From Albifimbria verrucaria (lineage: Eukaryota > Ascomycota > Sordariomycetes > Hypocreales > Stachybotryaceae), in contig JAHREC010000016.1 in the NCBI GenBank assembly GCA_020081605.1, positions 124,001 to 188,000 of the forward strand: a DNA stretch of 64,000 nucleotides, given 5' to 3'. Of this stretch, positions 35,598 through 47,625 are shown piece by piece. Every line of letters starts with the position of its first letter. Position 1 is the stretch's first letter. A model generated the notes under the pieces. It worked only from the letters and a program-made list of their open reading frames with translations, was not told where the DNA came from and did not search any database. The position numbers and the translations under genes are program-made.

Positions 35598-36483
35598 CTA
35601 CAAGCTCTGGCCACAAGGGAAGATGAAAGCCTCTGCGGGCCGTTCCATCCCTGCTATTTCGTTCAATTGATCCATCGTAAGCTGATTGCGATCCTGCCAT
35701 TGCATGATCATCTGGTGGTTCTTGCATTTGCGGTTCAGGTTAAAGTCTGGAACCGGGAACGGCTGGGTATCTACCCAGTTGTGTGTAATCACATCCAAAC
35801 TCGGTTGACAGGTCAGAGTGTGCAACAGCACAGCCAAACAGTGATCTCGGTGGGCGTTTTGAAGCACACCGGGATTGTCCCCATACTTGGAACGGAAATA
35901 GTAGTCGTAGTGTGCCCACTTGCGCAGCACATTAAGACAATGAAGTTGGTGTTGGCTGTCAATCTCTGCAAGATGGGCATCGTCTCCGAAGCCTGGAGCG
36001 TCTGTCAGATCTGAGTATCTTAAGAGAGCAGAAAATAGCCTCCTCACCCCAATGCTTTGGTGCTTTGACTGTTTTCGACGGATCTTTGCCAAGTCGACGA
36101 ACGTCCTCACCGCTGATCAAGAAAATACCGATATCAGAGATGGACTCCCAGAGAGCGTCAACCTCATCCGATGGTGGCCCTCGATATGGATTGATAGGCC
36201 TATCGAAAAGTTCGTTTACCTCATGGCGTTTGATGGGCTCACCAAGGTCTATTTTGCTAAGCAAAGGCGCTGGCTCAAGCGGGTTAGTTACCTATCGTAA
36301 CGAGGCTTTCTTGTTGAGCTGGAGCGACATACAGAATGCAGCAGTTTGTTTGAGGTGCCATTGGTAACTCCCAAGGCGCAGATTGTAGGCTATAATAAGA
36401 CAAGATATTGAAATCACGAGCATAATTCGGTTGAGCCACAATAGGATCACCTCGGCGGTGGCGCGCCATTTCGGCTTTGTCAT
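35598..36483 (-). CDS. UstYa-like (DUF3328) oxidase, intact
   Basis: Second UstYa/DUF3328 protein of the window: a membrane-anchored oxidase of the type that crosslinks or hydroxylates ribosomal peptides. Exons 36483-36333, 36269-36048 and 35965-35598 give 246 residues with no frameshift; introns of 63 and 82 bp have consensus borders, the first with a CTAAC branch site. The short N-tail MTKPKWRATAE precedes one transmembrane helix (VILLWLNRIMLVISISCLII). The linker includes the family-typical NPYRGPPSDEVDALWE. Both catalytic HxxHC motifs are present: HQLHCLNVLRKWAHYDYY and HRDHCLAVLLHTLTC. The C-terminus FNLNRKCKNHQMIMQWQDRN follows the usual pattern of the family end. It is divergent from the repeat-containing secreted protein at 38049, with no other supported gene between them. 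Confidence 0.9.
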
Positions 36484-38048
36484 GAAACCATTCTATGCCC
36501 AGCCAGGTGAGGAGCGCGGCTCAACGGTGCATTGCAGACTTACCTGCAAATCTAACCCTTCTCCCGGAGTCAGAGGTACATACCTTGGTGCCATAGTTCG
36601 TTTCAGTTCGTCTCTGTTTCCGCAGTTCTGCTTGGAAGCTCGAGCTTAAGATATCGTGGGTCAGTGAGTTGTTCCTATGGCCCTTTGGAGTGGTTTGAAG
36701 CGGTGAGAGACATGGAAGGACATTTGCTGTCATTAGTGGAGTAGTAACATATCTTTGGCGCGCATAAGAAGAAGCCCTAAGTCGGGCGTAATTTGTTGGC
36801 TCTGTTGTGATTTTCGATGGCACTATGTAACATTGGTGTCTATGATTCGGGCCTATAATTCTGCATCATGCATGTCCGTCACGCCTGAGTCCAAGCAACA
36901 CCCAGTTTGGAAGTATTAGTCTAGGATGCAGCAAAACAATCCAAAGTCGTATACTTTTCTCCTAATCTGTAATTCCAGCCGCAATTGTCCGTGCCACGAA
37001 GAGAGGTGACGTAGATAAGATCGCATAAGCTTCCCACTGTCCTATCAGAATGAAGGTGGAAAGACGTCTATCACTACAAACTAGATTGCGCCCGGCATTT
37101 ATGATCGCAAATGTAACATGCTGGTTACTGAGAGTGCTTTCATCCCTCCAGTACAAAACAAGTAACGGGGCTTGCCGCTCGTCGTCACACTTCGCTTACA
37201 AAGTTGCAGACTGCGTGTATCCTCTTTTCATTATGATCATTCGTCGCATCATAATATCACCATTGAAGGGCCTAGTTTCTAACTGAATCCATTGGTGCAT
37301 GCAGCTGATTTGACTTTTTCATAGACGCAGATCCTTCGTCCCAGGCTCCCAGATTTGGCAGGTGAAAGTCGCTGAGGGAGACTGCATAGCTGTTTGACTA
37401 ACCCGCACAAGTTGGCACGGATGCCACAATTAGGCTGTGCCTATTTGAATTTTTCAATGTCCAACTCCTTGCTATAATACTGTGCCATATTTCTACTATT
37501 GCCTCTACAGTTTTGACTTGGTACAGACAGGACTGCCACCATGCCATGAATTGGGGTTGGGAGACTACCAATAATCAAGGTGAGGGGTTATAGACGAACA
37601 AAGCTGGAGAGTCCTCGAGGAAGTTATTGACTCAGATTGCATTCTGAATTTGGTAGAATATTACGTGACAATGTAATTATGGCTTGCGTCAATAATATGC
37701 AGGCTTATTCTGCATCCCCCGACTGAGTTCCGACATCACCAAGCTAGCAATATCTAAGGTCTGCATAAGCTGCAGGAAGAGAGCCTGCAATGGTGGTTGA
37801 GAGTCAGTAGAGCCTTTACGAAACCATAGATGGTTTTTACGGATCTCCCGCAATGATCCGTCGTGTTGCAGGTCTGAGCAATTAAATATATAAATACCTA
37901 TCATGAATTCAAGCAGAGGAGGCAGTTCTAAGCCCTCTTCATGATACGAATTTTACAATAAGATAGGCTTGTAATTTTATTGTTTAAGGATACTTTGCCT
38001 TACTACTCTCTTATCATAAGGGCTTGACAAATAGAAGCCGACGTCGTT
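36484..38048. other. Divergent intergenic (UstYa / repeat protein)
   Basis: 1.57 kb without a supportable gene. Open frames at 36521-36823 (-), 37050-37286 (+) and 37689-37904 (-) lack motifs. It would hold the promoters of both flanking genes. Confidence 0.45.
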
Positions 38049-38346
38049 ATGCAATTCAAGCTATCCGCTGCCGCTATCATGGCTGTCCTCGCGGCCACGG
38101 CCGCAACAGCCCCAACTGCCAGTAAGATAGAAACAATTGTCCTATGGAGTTGCCTAACTGGGTCATGTTCTTACATATAGTACAGATTCTCGCGATGTTG
38201 CGCCGAATGTGAAGGCGCGTGAGGCTGTCGTGCCAAACGTTATCGCTTATGAAAATCCTAAGAATGTTGTTAGCTCTGGCCAATCGGTCGTGCCTAATGT
38301 CGTTGCTTATGAAAATCCTAAAAATGTTGTTGGTTCTGGCAAATAA
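38049..38346 (+). CDS. Tiny secreted repeat protein, candidate RiPP precursor
   Basis: Two exons, 38049-38121 and 38186-38346, with a 64 bp GTAAGA..CAG intron; 77 residues. Choosing the CAG acceptor at 38185 rather than the TAG just before it keeps the frame open. Residues 1-21 or so (MQFKLSAAAIMAVLAATAAT) are a signal peptide. The rest is repetitive: a degenerate VAPNVKAREA (29-38), then VVPNVIAYENPKNVVSSGQS (39-58) and VVPNVVAYENPKNVVGSGK (59-77). The coding repeat has a 60 bp period. Each full unit has one Tyr preceded by Ile/Val and Ala. There are no cysteines and no KR (Kex2) sites; monobasic K/R residues are the only obvious processing points. Secreted repetitive precursor next to a UstYa oxidase is the architecture of dikaritin-type RiPP loci. 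Alternative: an unrelated repeat-containing wall or surface peptide. Confidence 0.7.
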
Positions 38347-38460
38347 TCCAATTCTCAAGACATCTACAGTGAGATTCTTATAGGGTGGTATATACCTACT
38401 TTTAAGGATCCTTGTGGAGGCGCGAAGGAGGCTGGATTGCCGGTATAAGGTGGTCCTTGT

Positions 38461-38553
38461 TAAACCGGCTTAAAAATGCACAGGCAGTTTGAATGACTAA
38501 GACAAGCTGCGTTGGACAATTTCAAAGTGTCATATTCATGTGAAACATGCTTT
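38461..38553 (+). repeat. Dispersed repeat family 2, copy 2
   Basis: Matches 22099-22190 over its full length with roughly 75% identity. Begins 115 bp after the stop of the repeat-containing secreted gene. Confidence 0.65.
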
Positions 38554-38660
38554 ATGCTAATTAACCCATATCAAATATCAACCAAAGAGGGGTAAAAGTT
38601 AGATAATTGAATCAAGCATCATCTTCTTCAGCTGTACGGTTTAATAAATGTCACCAGCTT

Positions 38661-38727
38661 TTTCCGGTTCTAATTGGATCAGATCCATGTCTGGTACCTA
38701 GATGTGGCCTTCCTACATTCAATGAGA
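38661..38727 (+). repeat. Dispersed repeat family 1, copy 2
   Basis: A 67 bp block aligned without gaps to 9761-9827 and to the reverse complement of 49991-50057. The shared core is GATCCATGTC and the border ACATTCAATGAGA. Similarity to the outer flank of the 9574 arm continues for some 50 bp (AAAGTTTATTAA). Confidence 0.65.
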
Positions 38728-39007
38728 TAACTCTAAACATGAAGTAATGTATGAATATTAAAGTTTATTAAGTATAAAATTTAAATTATAATCATTTAAT
38801 CTATTAGGTTATTAAATACTTAGATATACTTAGATGAATTCCTTTTACAAAATCTAATGTTAACTTAATTATTTTCTTCATATCTAGCAAATGATCTTTA
38901 AATATTTAATATACTTATAGCTTTACTACCCACATACTGCCTAAAAAAGCAAGATGCTTACTATATGCACATTTCTAGGTTCTAGCATAGTATAATATCT
39001 TGCTCCA

Positions 39008-40888
39008 CTAGCCCCATTTCACCCAGTCTTTTCCATTCTTCCGCCCTAAAAGTGTAAAGCCTCTTTTAAGTCCCAGCCACCCCGACCAACCGGCATTCGA
39101 CGTCTCAGCTGTTAGATACATGTCTCCCACCAATTGATATTCATCTTTGGTGTTTGTCTCTCTGAGCACAAATGGGCATTTTGCTCCGAAGATAATGCAG
39201 CATATGTCCCCTGTTTGCGCAACGCGTGGTCCGAGGCCAAAATATCCACGCTCAGACATAATGAACCGTCGGTTACGAGATACCTTGGACACCAAGGTAT
39301 CAAAGTCGATTAGGCCGATTGATTTTGTCCCATCTCTTAATATCTTATGTTAAAGCGCCACTAAACTGCGCGCCTTGTCGTTGGAGTTCAACCAAGTACT
39401 GGGCTTCTAACTCCTTCTCCCGCTCTGTAGATAGGCGCAGGCGTTTCCCACCGCCCATGGTCCAGGTGAAGGCTAGCGGCACACTACTTGTTGAGTACGC
39501 GCATCTGTGCTTCGAGCGTTGGAGAGTATTCCAGACTTGGGCCGCTTGAGTCGTCGTAGACTTCTCATGGTTGAATGGACTTGAGGTGAATTGGATGTGA
39601 TCCAGGAAGACACCTCGGAGTTTCAATTTACCATTACCAATTAGCACGGGCTTCGAGACTTCACTGTTCATCGACGACAGATGATCGTATCCTCGCAAAG
39701 ACCAAACCAAATCTGCACAGGGGTTCCAATGTGGTACCCAAGAAGGACTTCGGGACTCTAATGATTCTTCATCGTGGTCGACACAATTCAAGATGTCTAA
39801 ATCATCTGTTGATCTCAAGTACATTTCTGCGAATTCACGGAAGATATCATGAGCAGGTCTTGAGTAATCAGGAATAATATCCAGCTTTCTTTGGCCTTGA
39901 GGAAACATCCTCGCAAGGCCGAGAACAGCATAGATGCGATCCCTTTCCTCGGTAGCTCCCAGTGCTCTCCCTTGCCTCATCATATCTATCGTCTTTAACT
40001 GAAAACTCTTCATGTAAGTTCGAAGAGCTTGTGGTAATTTGTCCAAATCATTGGCAAGCCGGAGGTTATGCAGGTCCGGTAGCCACTGAGACCATCTCCC
40101 AATGATTGTAGGAGCTAAAGCTGCTGCATAGATAATTGTTCTGAGGAGTAAATCCCAATCAATTTTATGGGCGCCCCAGTGTAAGAGGACTTGTGGCGCC
40201 AAAGCAGCTTCTTGGACCACCCACAAACGGCGGAACCAGGGATGCTCTATCAGCATTTTAATGAAATCCCAGCCTGTATCTGATATAATAGGATCGTCTT
40301 GGTGAAGATATGGATATGTTTCTTTGTTGTAATTCGCTTTTTGTAGTAGTTGGTGGATCAAGTCGATCACTCTGGACACGAGGCACTGGACGTGTGTGCT
40401 GCCTCCTTGAATGTCTTTACCAAGGCATACAAGTGTTCTCTTGGCTCTGGCGTAAATCTGATCCATCAATCCCACTTGGTGGCCTTGTTCCTTTTATTTC
40501 CCTGATGTATGCAAATGGAATCTGCCCACAACGTACGAGGCTCGGAGAGTAGCCGCACTTGGAGAAGAGCATCCCGAAGACTTGCAGTTATATATATTCT
40601 TTGGTGGCCGCAGAGTATGACCTGATCTCTGCAAGCGTCGCCCCAAACATACGAGATAGCTTCAAAGTCTGGGATGTTCTCCAGAGATACGGTGTGAAGC
40701 ATGCAACTCAAAGGCTCATCATCTGCACCCGGATGCAGGGTCATGTATCTTACAAACATCCCGGCTGGAAGCGCGTCATATGCGTAGGTAAGGCATTCAT
40801 TTTCCACTTCGGTACTGATTTTATGCTCGAACACGTGGAGATGAGAATATCTCTCAAACGCAATTTGAATTTCGTAAGAGTCTGCGGC
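39008..40888 (-). CDS. Heterokaryon-incompatibility (HET) domain protein, frameshifted
   Basis: HET domains are TIR-like modules that trigger cell death on allorecognition or xenorecognition. The domain signatures are present in order: PDFEAISYVWG, LRDALLQVRL with RTLWADSICIHQGN, MDQIYARAKRTLVCLG and FRRLWVVQEAALA. The C-terminal part carries EERDRIYAVLGLA and PDYSRPAHDIFREFAEMYL. The far C-terminal RRFIMSERGYFGLGPRVAQTGD is the usual end of these proteins. A base is missing near 40488 (KATK to VGLMDQ) and the frame changes again near 39350. No ATG precedes YAYDALPAGMFVRYMTL in frame, so the N-terminus is uncertain; the start given is approximate. About 630 residues. Confidence 0.85.
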
Positions 40889-40921
40889 TAGTATAATGCG
40901 GGTATAAGACCGAGGAGTCAA

Positions 40922-42588
40922 TGATGCTAAAGTTTTAAAGCTTGGTGGCCTAATAACATTGATTGACGCTGATTACCCTCAAATTAATATTAAGGAGAAA
41001 ACCTCATGTGTATTCATCCACCCAGTCTTGTCAAAATATATAGGTTGTGGCCCATAAGGCTCAGAAGTAATTGCCTCTCAAGGCTTGGGGCAGGGTTGCA
41101 TTTCTGCCTAGGGTGGCAGTGTCACAGATAATGTAGCTGAGAAGTGACTGCATTACAAAATTTGGTACATGTCCAGTCGTACCTCCTGAAAGCTGGCAGA
41201 CAGAGGTATCTTTCGGCTAATTAATTTCCAAGAACGGCAGGCTGTCTCTCACACAGCCTCGATTTCTTCTCTTTGTTATTTACTTCGCAGTTTTGAGACC
41301 CTACAAGTCCCTTCAGAGTATGCTCATGCATTACCAATAGATTGAATGCACTTAAGCAACCACAATCACAAGCTAATTGGAGCACGAAGTGTCCACATGC
41401 CCGAGCGGCTTGCCACCGATCATATATAGCGCCACCAGGCAGTAAGCGCCCAACTCTTCAGGGAGTAACATTCTTTGAAGCCCACTAGACTGCTTGAGCT
41501 TTTAAAGTTCATGAAACGATATGATGGTATGACCAGGAACAGCATCCAATCATGGATTCATGCGAAAGCTCGGCAGTTTCAAGCTCGCATAGATTATTGT
41601 ATGCGAGCCCAGGTAGACGAGCAGACATTTCGCAGCCTCCACAGATACTATTTGAGCACCATGGTGCGCTCTTATAGTAGAACATTTAATACGGTTGCTG
41701 GGCAGGTGCTGTTGGTGTCTCAAAGACATCTCGCTATGACTGCTGCTTCTATGTAAAACGCCAATAACATCTTGCCTTACTAAAAGCCTGGACCGAATAA
41801 ACCCTATTGCTGGTCTCCTTGAAGGAGCATGCACCGCAATCGCGAGCCTTGCATTGGCAATTGGGGACAATTCGTCGCGCTTGGGAGCCGCCATCCGGGA
41901 ACCAAGCGCTCAGCAGTGCAACTTGCCACATGACTAGAGCTTTTCACATATGCGAATGTGCGGGCTTTTCAACCAAGTTGAACCTCAACTCATGGCATTG
42001 GCAACGGGGTTTATATGGGAAGCACGCCGTTCCACCTTCTATGGATGAACGCCGGGCTCATTTACACATAAGGACACATCAGTCAGGGATGTCAAAGCAG
42101 AAGTGTGGGTTATTTTGAGTCATCTCCCGTCAGTTCTAGAGAACCATTCGGTCAGACGCACATGCTACCCGGGACATATAATGAGAGACGGGCGAAGTAT
42201 ATTATCGCTAGGTTCTACGGTGACATGATTGTGATTGAAGCTTCTTGAGACCATACAGCTGAGCGCAATTGGAAAAATTTGACTCTTTCATAGTGTAAAA
42301 GATGAAAGTTTCTTGACCATCTAAAGACTCCACAAACCTCCTTGAGCTCTAGCTAAGGTGATATTGGTGTTCTGCGAGCCAGGGTAGCTTAATCAAGGCA
42401 GTCAGTGTTGACTGCGTCCAGCAACCTATAGCTGGCGCTGATGATTCTACTGTTAAACTTATATCTTTCTGGTCAGCTGTAAGATAAAAGTCTTATAGAA
42501 GGATAAGCTTCTTAGCTTAGACATAAACATTTGATATTTTACCCCAAGTTTAGGCTCTAAACAATCAGGCTATCCTGATATAAATCAA
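40922..42588. other. Intergenic
   Basis: No supported gene. A 93-codon frame at 41475-41756 (+) lacks motifs. Confidence 0.45.
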
Positions 42589-45500
42589 TCAACCTTGACA
42601 ACAGGTTTGACATTTGGGATCATCAAACGGCGATCCACACGCCCGGCAGTCGAAGCCATCGCAGGCCGGATTTGGTGGATCACCACGGCCACCCTCAAAA
42701 GTATATTTAAGGCATCCAACCTGACATGTGCCTCCGACACCCCCATTATTACCTATGAAAGAGGTTAATTCGATGCACTTATAAACCCAAAACTTACATC
42801 TCAGTAGGATAATATTGTAAAAAGCCACTTACACTTTGTAAAATTCTCACGGACAAGCAAGTACGCCGTGATCTGGCTTGGACCAAGCGGGAACCCAAAG
42901 CTTTGCTTTTCCACCGTGGTAACACACCCCGAAACCCACTCGGCCTTAAAATAGTAGTTGATATCGTCGCCGTCCTGCTTGCGCAACTCCCACGGCGCCG
43001 AGCTAGGTCCTATTGAGTCGTCCGCGACGTCGCCGCGCAGGTTGCTAAAGTCTTTGGAGAAGTTATCCTGCGCGCCAGGGTTGATGTCGGCGTGGCCAGG
43101 AAGTCAGACTCCTTGAAGCACTCGATGGGCCCGCGCGTCAGCGGAGTGGTGGGCTTGGTGTCTTTTGAGGTGGTAGTGGAGGTGGTGCCACCGATGCTGG
43201 TTGTGGAGGCTGTGAAGTCCGATGAGTTGGGGTCCTTGGGGTCGTGGAAGCCTGGAGGCGCTCCGGTGGGCGTTGGGTCGCAATAGTAGCCGGAGCAGAT
43301 GGTGCCGCCGCATGCTGTGGTCCCGCCTTTGCATGTTGGGCCGGCAGTGGGGCCTGAGGTGAAGGAGATGGTTGTTCCGCCGGCGCTGCCCCTTTGCTGC
43401 TTCAAGCGTGACTCGAGAGCCGCGAAAACCTGGTGCGTGTACTCAGCGCCAAGGGTCTGAGTCCCCAGTCCTCCTCACCAAAGGTGCCGATGGGCGCGGC
43501 CGTCTGGTCGCCAATGACGTCGGTGGTCTCGTCCGACACCGTGATGGAGCAGCCCGTGACTGTCTCACACAACGTTGTTGACGACGTCGTCACGCCACCT
43601 GACACAAAATGGCTCGTTGTGCAGGCTTCGGCCGTCTTCTTCTCACACTCAGGCTCTGAGTCCGTTGTGAGCCGGTGATCTTGCCCGATGGTGATCTTGG
43701 GCCAGTTGGGCAGGTTCCCACGAATGGTGACGCCTGGTGGGAGCTTGATGATGTTAATCGGCGGGGTCCGGGACCGTAGATGCCCGGCGGCAGGATCCAG
43801 TGCCACGACCGAACGCGCACATTTCCCCATGAAATGCAGAAGAAGAAGAACCAAGATGCACAGGGCACGTGCACACCATCATCATCGGGCTCGGGCTCGT
43901 CTAGCTCCTCTTCTTCGGGCTCAATGCTGCCAAACGAAGGCCAGCGCGTGAACACGGGAAGCGGAGGGGTGGTAGATGGAGGAGAGCCAGTCTTCCAGGC
44001 TGTTACCAGGAACAATCGACGGTGGCGACGGCCGTGGCGGGGCCGAGGAATGTGAACACTCGGGTGGTCGGGCAGGCGAAGTTCAGGGTGCGGTCTGCCT
44101 CGTCGGTACACGTTGTTGCAACGGCAATCGCAGGTGTCGCAAAGACGATTGATGTCTCGGCAGGGCACTGAATCGTGATGGCCCCAGTCGAGGCCGGGAA
44201 CGTCACCGTTGTCACCGTGGCTCCGTTGACAGTGATACGGCTGGTGATGGGGGTAAAGTACGTCGTGCTAGTGGCGAGACCTGAGCTGCTATCAGACGGC
44301 AATGTGGCCGGGTCCGTGAAGCTGACGGACGGCCCGCCGTCGATCTGTGGCCAGGGTGGGAGAGTGATGGTTCTGGCAGTCGAACTGCCCTTTCCATCTG
44401 GCAACGTGACCACGACAGGGCCAATATCTACGCTGGGGAAGACAGTGATGGGCACTGCCCCGGATGACGTCACGTTGACATTGGAATACGGGATGCCGTC
44501 GGTGACAATCGAGGGAACGGAAATGGTCACCGTTGTGGTCGTGGTGGCAAAGACAGTGGTTGCGACACCGCCAATGGTGGTGCTAGAGAAACCTCCATAC
44601 TCTAACGAGGTTGTGAAGCTGCTTGGGCGAATTGTTGTTGCCGTGCCCAACGACTTTGTGGGAATGATGAGCTGACAAGACTTGCCCGGGCAGCTCACTG
44701 TGGGCGAGTTCCATATATCTGTGCCAACCCAGACAATGTCAAGGTTGTCATCACCAGGAAGCGGCACCCACACGCTGACTTCTGTGGTGAAGCCGCGCTG
44801 GTTCTCTTCCTGGGGAATATTTGTATCATCGATACCACTGGCTATATTAATCGTAGCCACCGTGAACAAATTGAAAATAACTACACCTGTCGAGCCTTTG
44901 ACCTCTAGAATGCGGTCTTGGCAGTTATGCGTGGGGATACAGTCTTGGTAGTATTCGTTGAAGAAGCTGTACAGCCCAGCAGAGTGGATCATGATGTCCT
45001 TGGACTTGATAATCTGCATGCCCCAGGCATAATTACAGCGATCATCCCACACCTCAGCCGTGACCTCGCACTCGCTGAAATCCGGATCATTCGGGAACGA
45101 AGCGGCCGCGCGGAACGGCTCGGGCGGCCTTGGTTTGGGCTGGTAGTACGGCGACTCAGTCTGCAGGTGACCCATGTAGATGTTCTTAGCCCCACTGAGA
45201 AGGTAGTTGTACAGCACCGAGTGCTCAGAGCCTCCACCAAGGAACCACGAGGGCCCTCGGACTCGATGAGCATGCCGCGTGCACCAAAGATGGAGATTTG
45301 CGTCGAGCTAGAGTCGGGCACGCCGAAGATGGACTTGTCGTTGTCGTGGTCGCTCACCCACGCCCATACGTTTTCAAAGTAACCGTTGGCCTGGCGCGTC
45401 ACGCGGAACATGAGTGACGCGGCAATGCACTCTGGCTTGTTAGTGAACTTGGGACACTTGCTGAGGTCGAGGTCGGTGCCGAGGGCCCCGCCGACTCTGA

Positions 45501-47625
45501 AATGCGAATCCTAGGGTTTCGATTAGCATCACTGTCGTTGGTCCAGGTTTGCAAAGTGAAAACTTACCCACATAGCAGCGGCTCCCTGCTCAGAAGCTGC
45601 AACGTTCCACTCCATCATGATGGCACCAGCTGTGGCGCCTCGTACCGAGAACAGCATCTCAGTGATTTCCATGCTGCCAATGTCGCCCTTGTTGCCGACC
45701 TGTACCATCACCTTGGGGTTCTTCATGTCGCTAAAGTAAAAGCCAGATCCGAGGATCTGCGACCACAGCGTGCCCTGTACGACGGAGCCGGTGGGGATGT
45801 TGACCGTGGATCCGACCGCGTAGACGCCGGCAGGGAAGTAGGCAACCTTCTTCTGGTCCAGGGCTTTACGGAGGAAGCTATTGATACAGGATGCCTGGTC
45901 ACCCGTCGCATCGTTCTTGCAGTTTCCGTCCGAGGTGGCGATCAAGAAGGATACAGCACCGAGCTTCTCATACTGCGGACGAGAACGCACGTAGAGCTGG
46001 CCATCTTTATTGTTCAGGCCCTTACCTCTAGCTGGGGCCTTGACATCACCAGTCTGTGTCGAGCCCTTTTCACCATCATAACGCTTGCCGGTGGCCCACA
46101 GCTTCGAGTTTCCGGATAAGAGAGAGCCTCCGCCTTGCGCCCTAACCGGGTTGGCCACATTCTTGAACTCGGTGTTGTCTAGAACAATGTTGGGCGATTG
46201 TGCAAGATTGTTTGTCAGGATACCAGTGTCAACGTCACTGATAGTAGAATCGATGATGGACACACTCCCGATGCCCTGGCCGGTGTCACCACCGATTCCA
46301 GAAATGTTAAAGGCAATGGATCCGCCTTTGACAGTGATCTGCTGCCAATTCCAGCCCCAGTCCCAGATCATCTGCACGGCCGTGTTACAGTTGCTGAAGA
46401 CGAGGTTGCGCGCAGTGTACTGCTGCGACCCGGCACGCCAGCCAATATTGCCGCCATTGAAGGTGATGTCTGACACGAAGCCGCCGCTGCCGTTCTCGGT
46501 AAAGATGCCGACAGCGGTGGTGGTTTTGGTAGTGGGCATCTCAAACACAAGGTTTTGCAGCGAAGTCGCCTGCGAGACTTGCCAGTGGATGCCCGTAGGC
46601 ACGAGATCCTGGTCATTTTCAGCCGTCGACTCGGGCATGTCGCGCAGATCGAATTTGAAGTTGCGGATCTGACGGAAGAACTGGTTCTGGTTGATGTACC
46701 ACTGCTGGCCAGATTGGCCTGGGATGTAGCTGATCCACGGGGTCCGTTAGTCAACAACGGATTCATAACATAATGCGTAACTGAACCAAGACTTACGGAT
46801 CGACATCAAATAGTGCAATGCCTTCAAAGTCGTCGCAGCCTTTAATAATGGGCATGTCGTTGGGGTCTCCGACAAATTGGGTGTAGTAGTATTGGATGAC
46901 CGGTGAGCAGATCTTGTAGGTACCACCGGGAAGTATACCACAGCGCCTTGCGAAAAGGTATTGCCGCATTTTTGGCCGCAGCGTGTTTTGGAGCCGCCGA
47001 CCGAGTTCATGTTCCAGGCAGCTGAGGCGGCGTTGAGCGCCTCGGTCGCGTCTGACTCGCCCTTGTTGTCGGCACCAAAGTCCTTTACAACATCGCGAAA
47101 GAATTGGTAGTCGCTACTACCAGCAAAAGGTTGCTGGGCTTCTCATTAGTGGCTGTCCAATTTGAGCGCATTTATATATGTGGTTAACTTACTATACCTA
47201 ATGGTCCTAGAGTTCTGAGCCAAAAGTCAGACGACTGACGTTTTTCGGGGCCCGAGGATTTGAATTCGGTTGTCCTCGTTCCATTGTGTCCGGAGTAGCC
47301 ACCACGAGTTACCCTCCCCTTTCGAAGGTTGCCCATATACTTGTCCAGGCTGCCAGAATAGGCCCATACTGGTCCATTGTGCTTCCCTTGTCAGGGGCAG
47401 ACTTGTAGTAGTTGTGCTGATTGTCGACCATGTACGCCGGCGCGGGCTGTTAAGATACATTAGCATTATTCTTCCTCCAAGTCAATGTTGATGAAAACTT
47501 ACTCTTGGGTCGTACGCAGGGAGCTTGATGGTATCATTTGAGCCTCGGGACGTGTCGGCTGCCCCCACAAGACTATTCTGTGCGGCCAGCAAAGCTAGCA
47601 ATAGAGTGAGAAACGGTGCAGTCAT
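42589..47625 (-). CDS. GH55-type secreted beta-1,3-glucanase with long C-terminal extension
   Basis: Extracellular exo-beta-1,3-glucanase-like protein acting on fungal or algal beta-glucan. It starts MTAPFLTLLLALLAAQN (signal peptide) at 47625. The first beta-helix begins with a pectate-lyase-3 segment (KDFGADNKGESDATEALN-type), and the GH55 hallmarks VVYFPxGTYKICSPVIQYYYTQ and NPNDMP-like follow. The central helix has ENGSGGFVSDITFNGGNIGW. The second repeat has KKVAYFPAGVYAVGSTVNIP and GALGTDLDLSKCP. Beyond the catalytic part, near 44700, comes a Thr/Ser/Val-rich region with repeated LPPWP-type modules (TITLPPWPQIDGG, IIKLPPGVTIRG, LPNWPKITIG). Last is a Cys-rich C-terminus: ACGGTICSGYYCDP and CDGFDCRACGSPFDDPKCQT. 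Several introns and at least three single-base frame breaks; about 1,500 residues, roughly twice the usual GH55 length. Confidence 0.85.

Larger units (their letters stand above)
38347..39007. other. Repeat-bearing AT-rich interval
   Basis: Contains copies of both dispersed repeat families (38461-38553 and 38661-38727) followed by an A+T-rich stretch to about 38990. No gene. Confidence 0.55.

Noticed and set aside
35565..35598. CRISPR-like short repeats (TATTCAGTC)
   Set aside because: Nine-base simple tandem repeat in a eukaryote, with no spacers.
38049..38346. Alpha-pheromone precursor
   Set aside because: Repeats lack the Trp/Cys-type mating peptide pattern and KR/STE13 processing sites.
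43590..44168. Arg/Pro-rich minus frame inside the GH55 region
   Set aside because: Alternate frame of the Thr/Ser-rich linker of the glucanase, not a separate gene.
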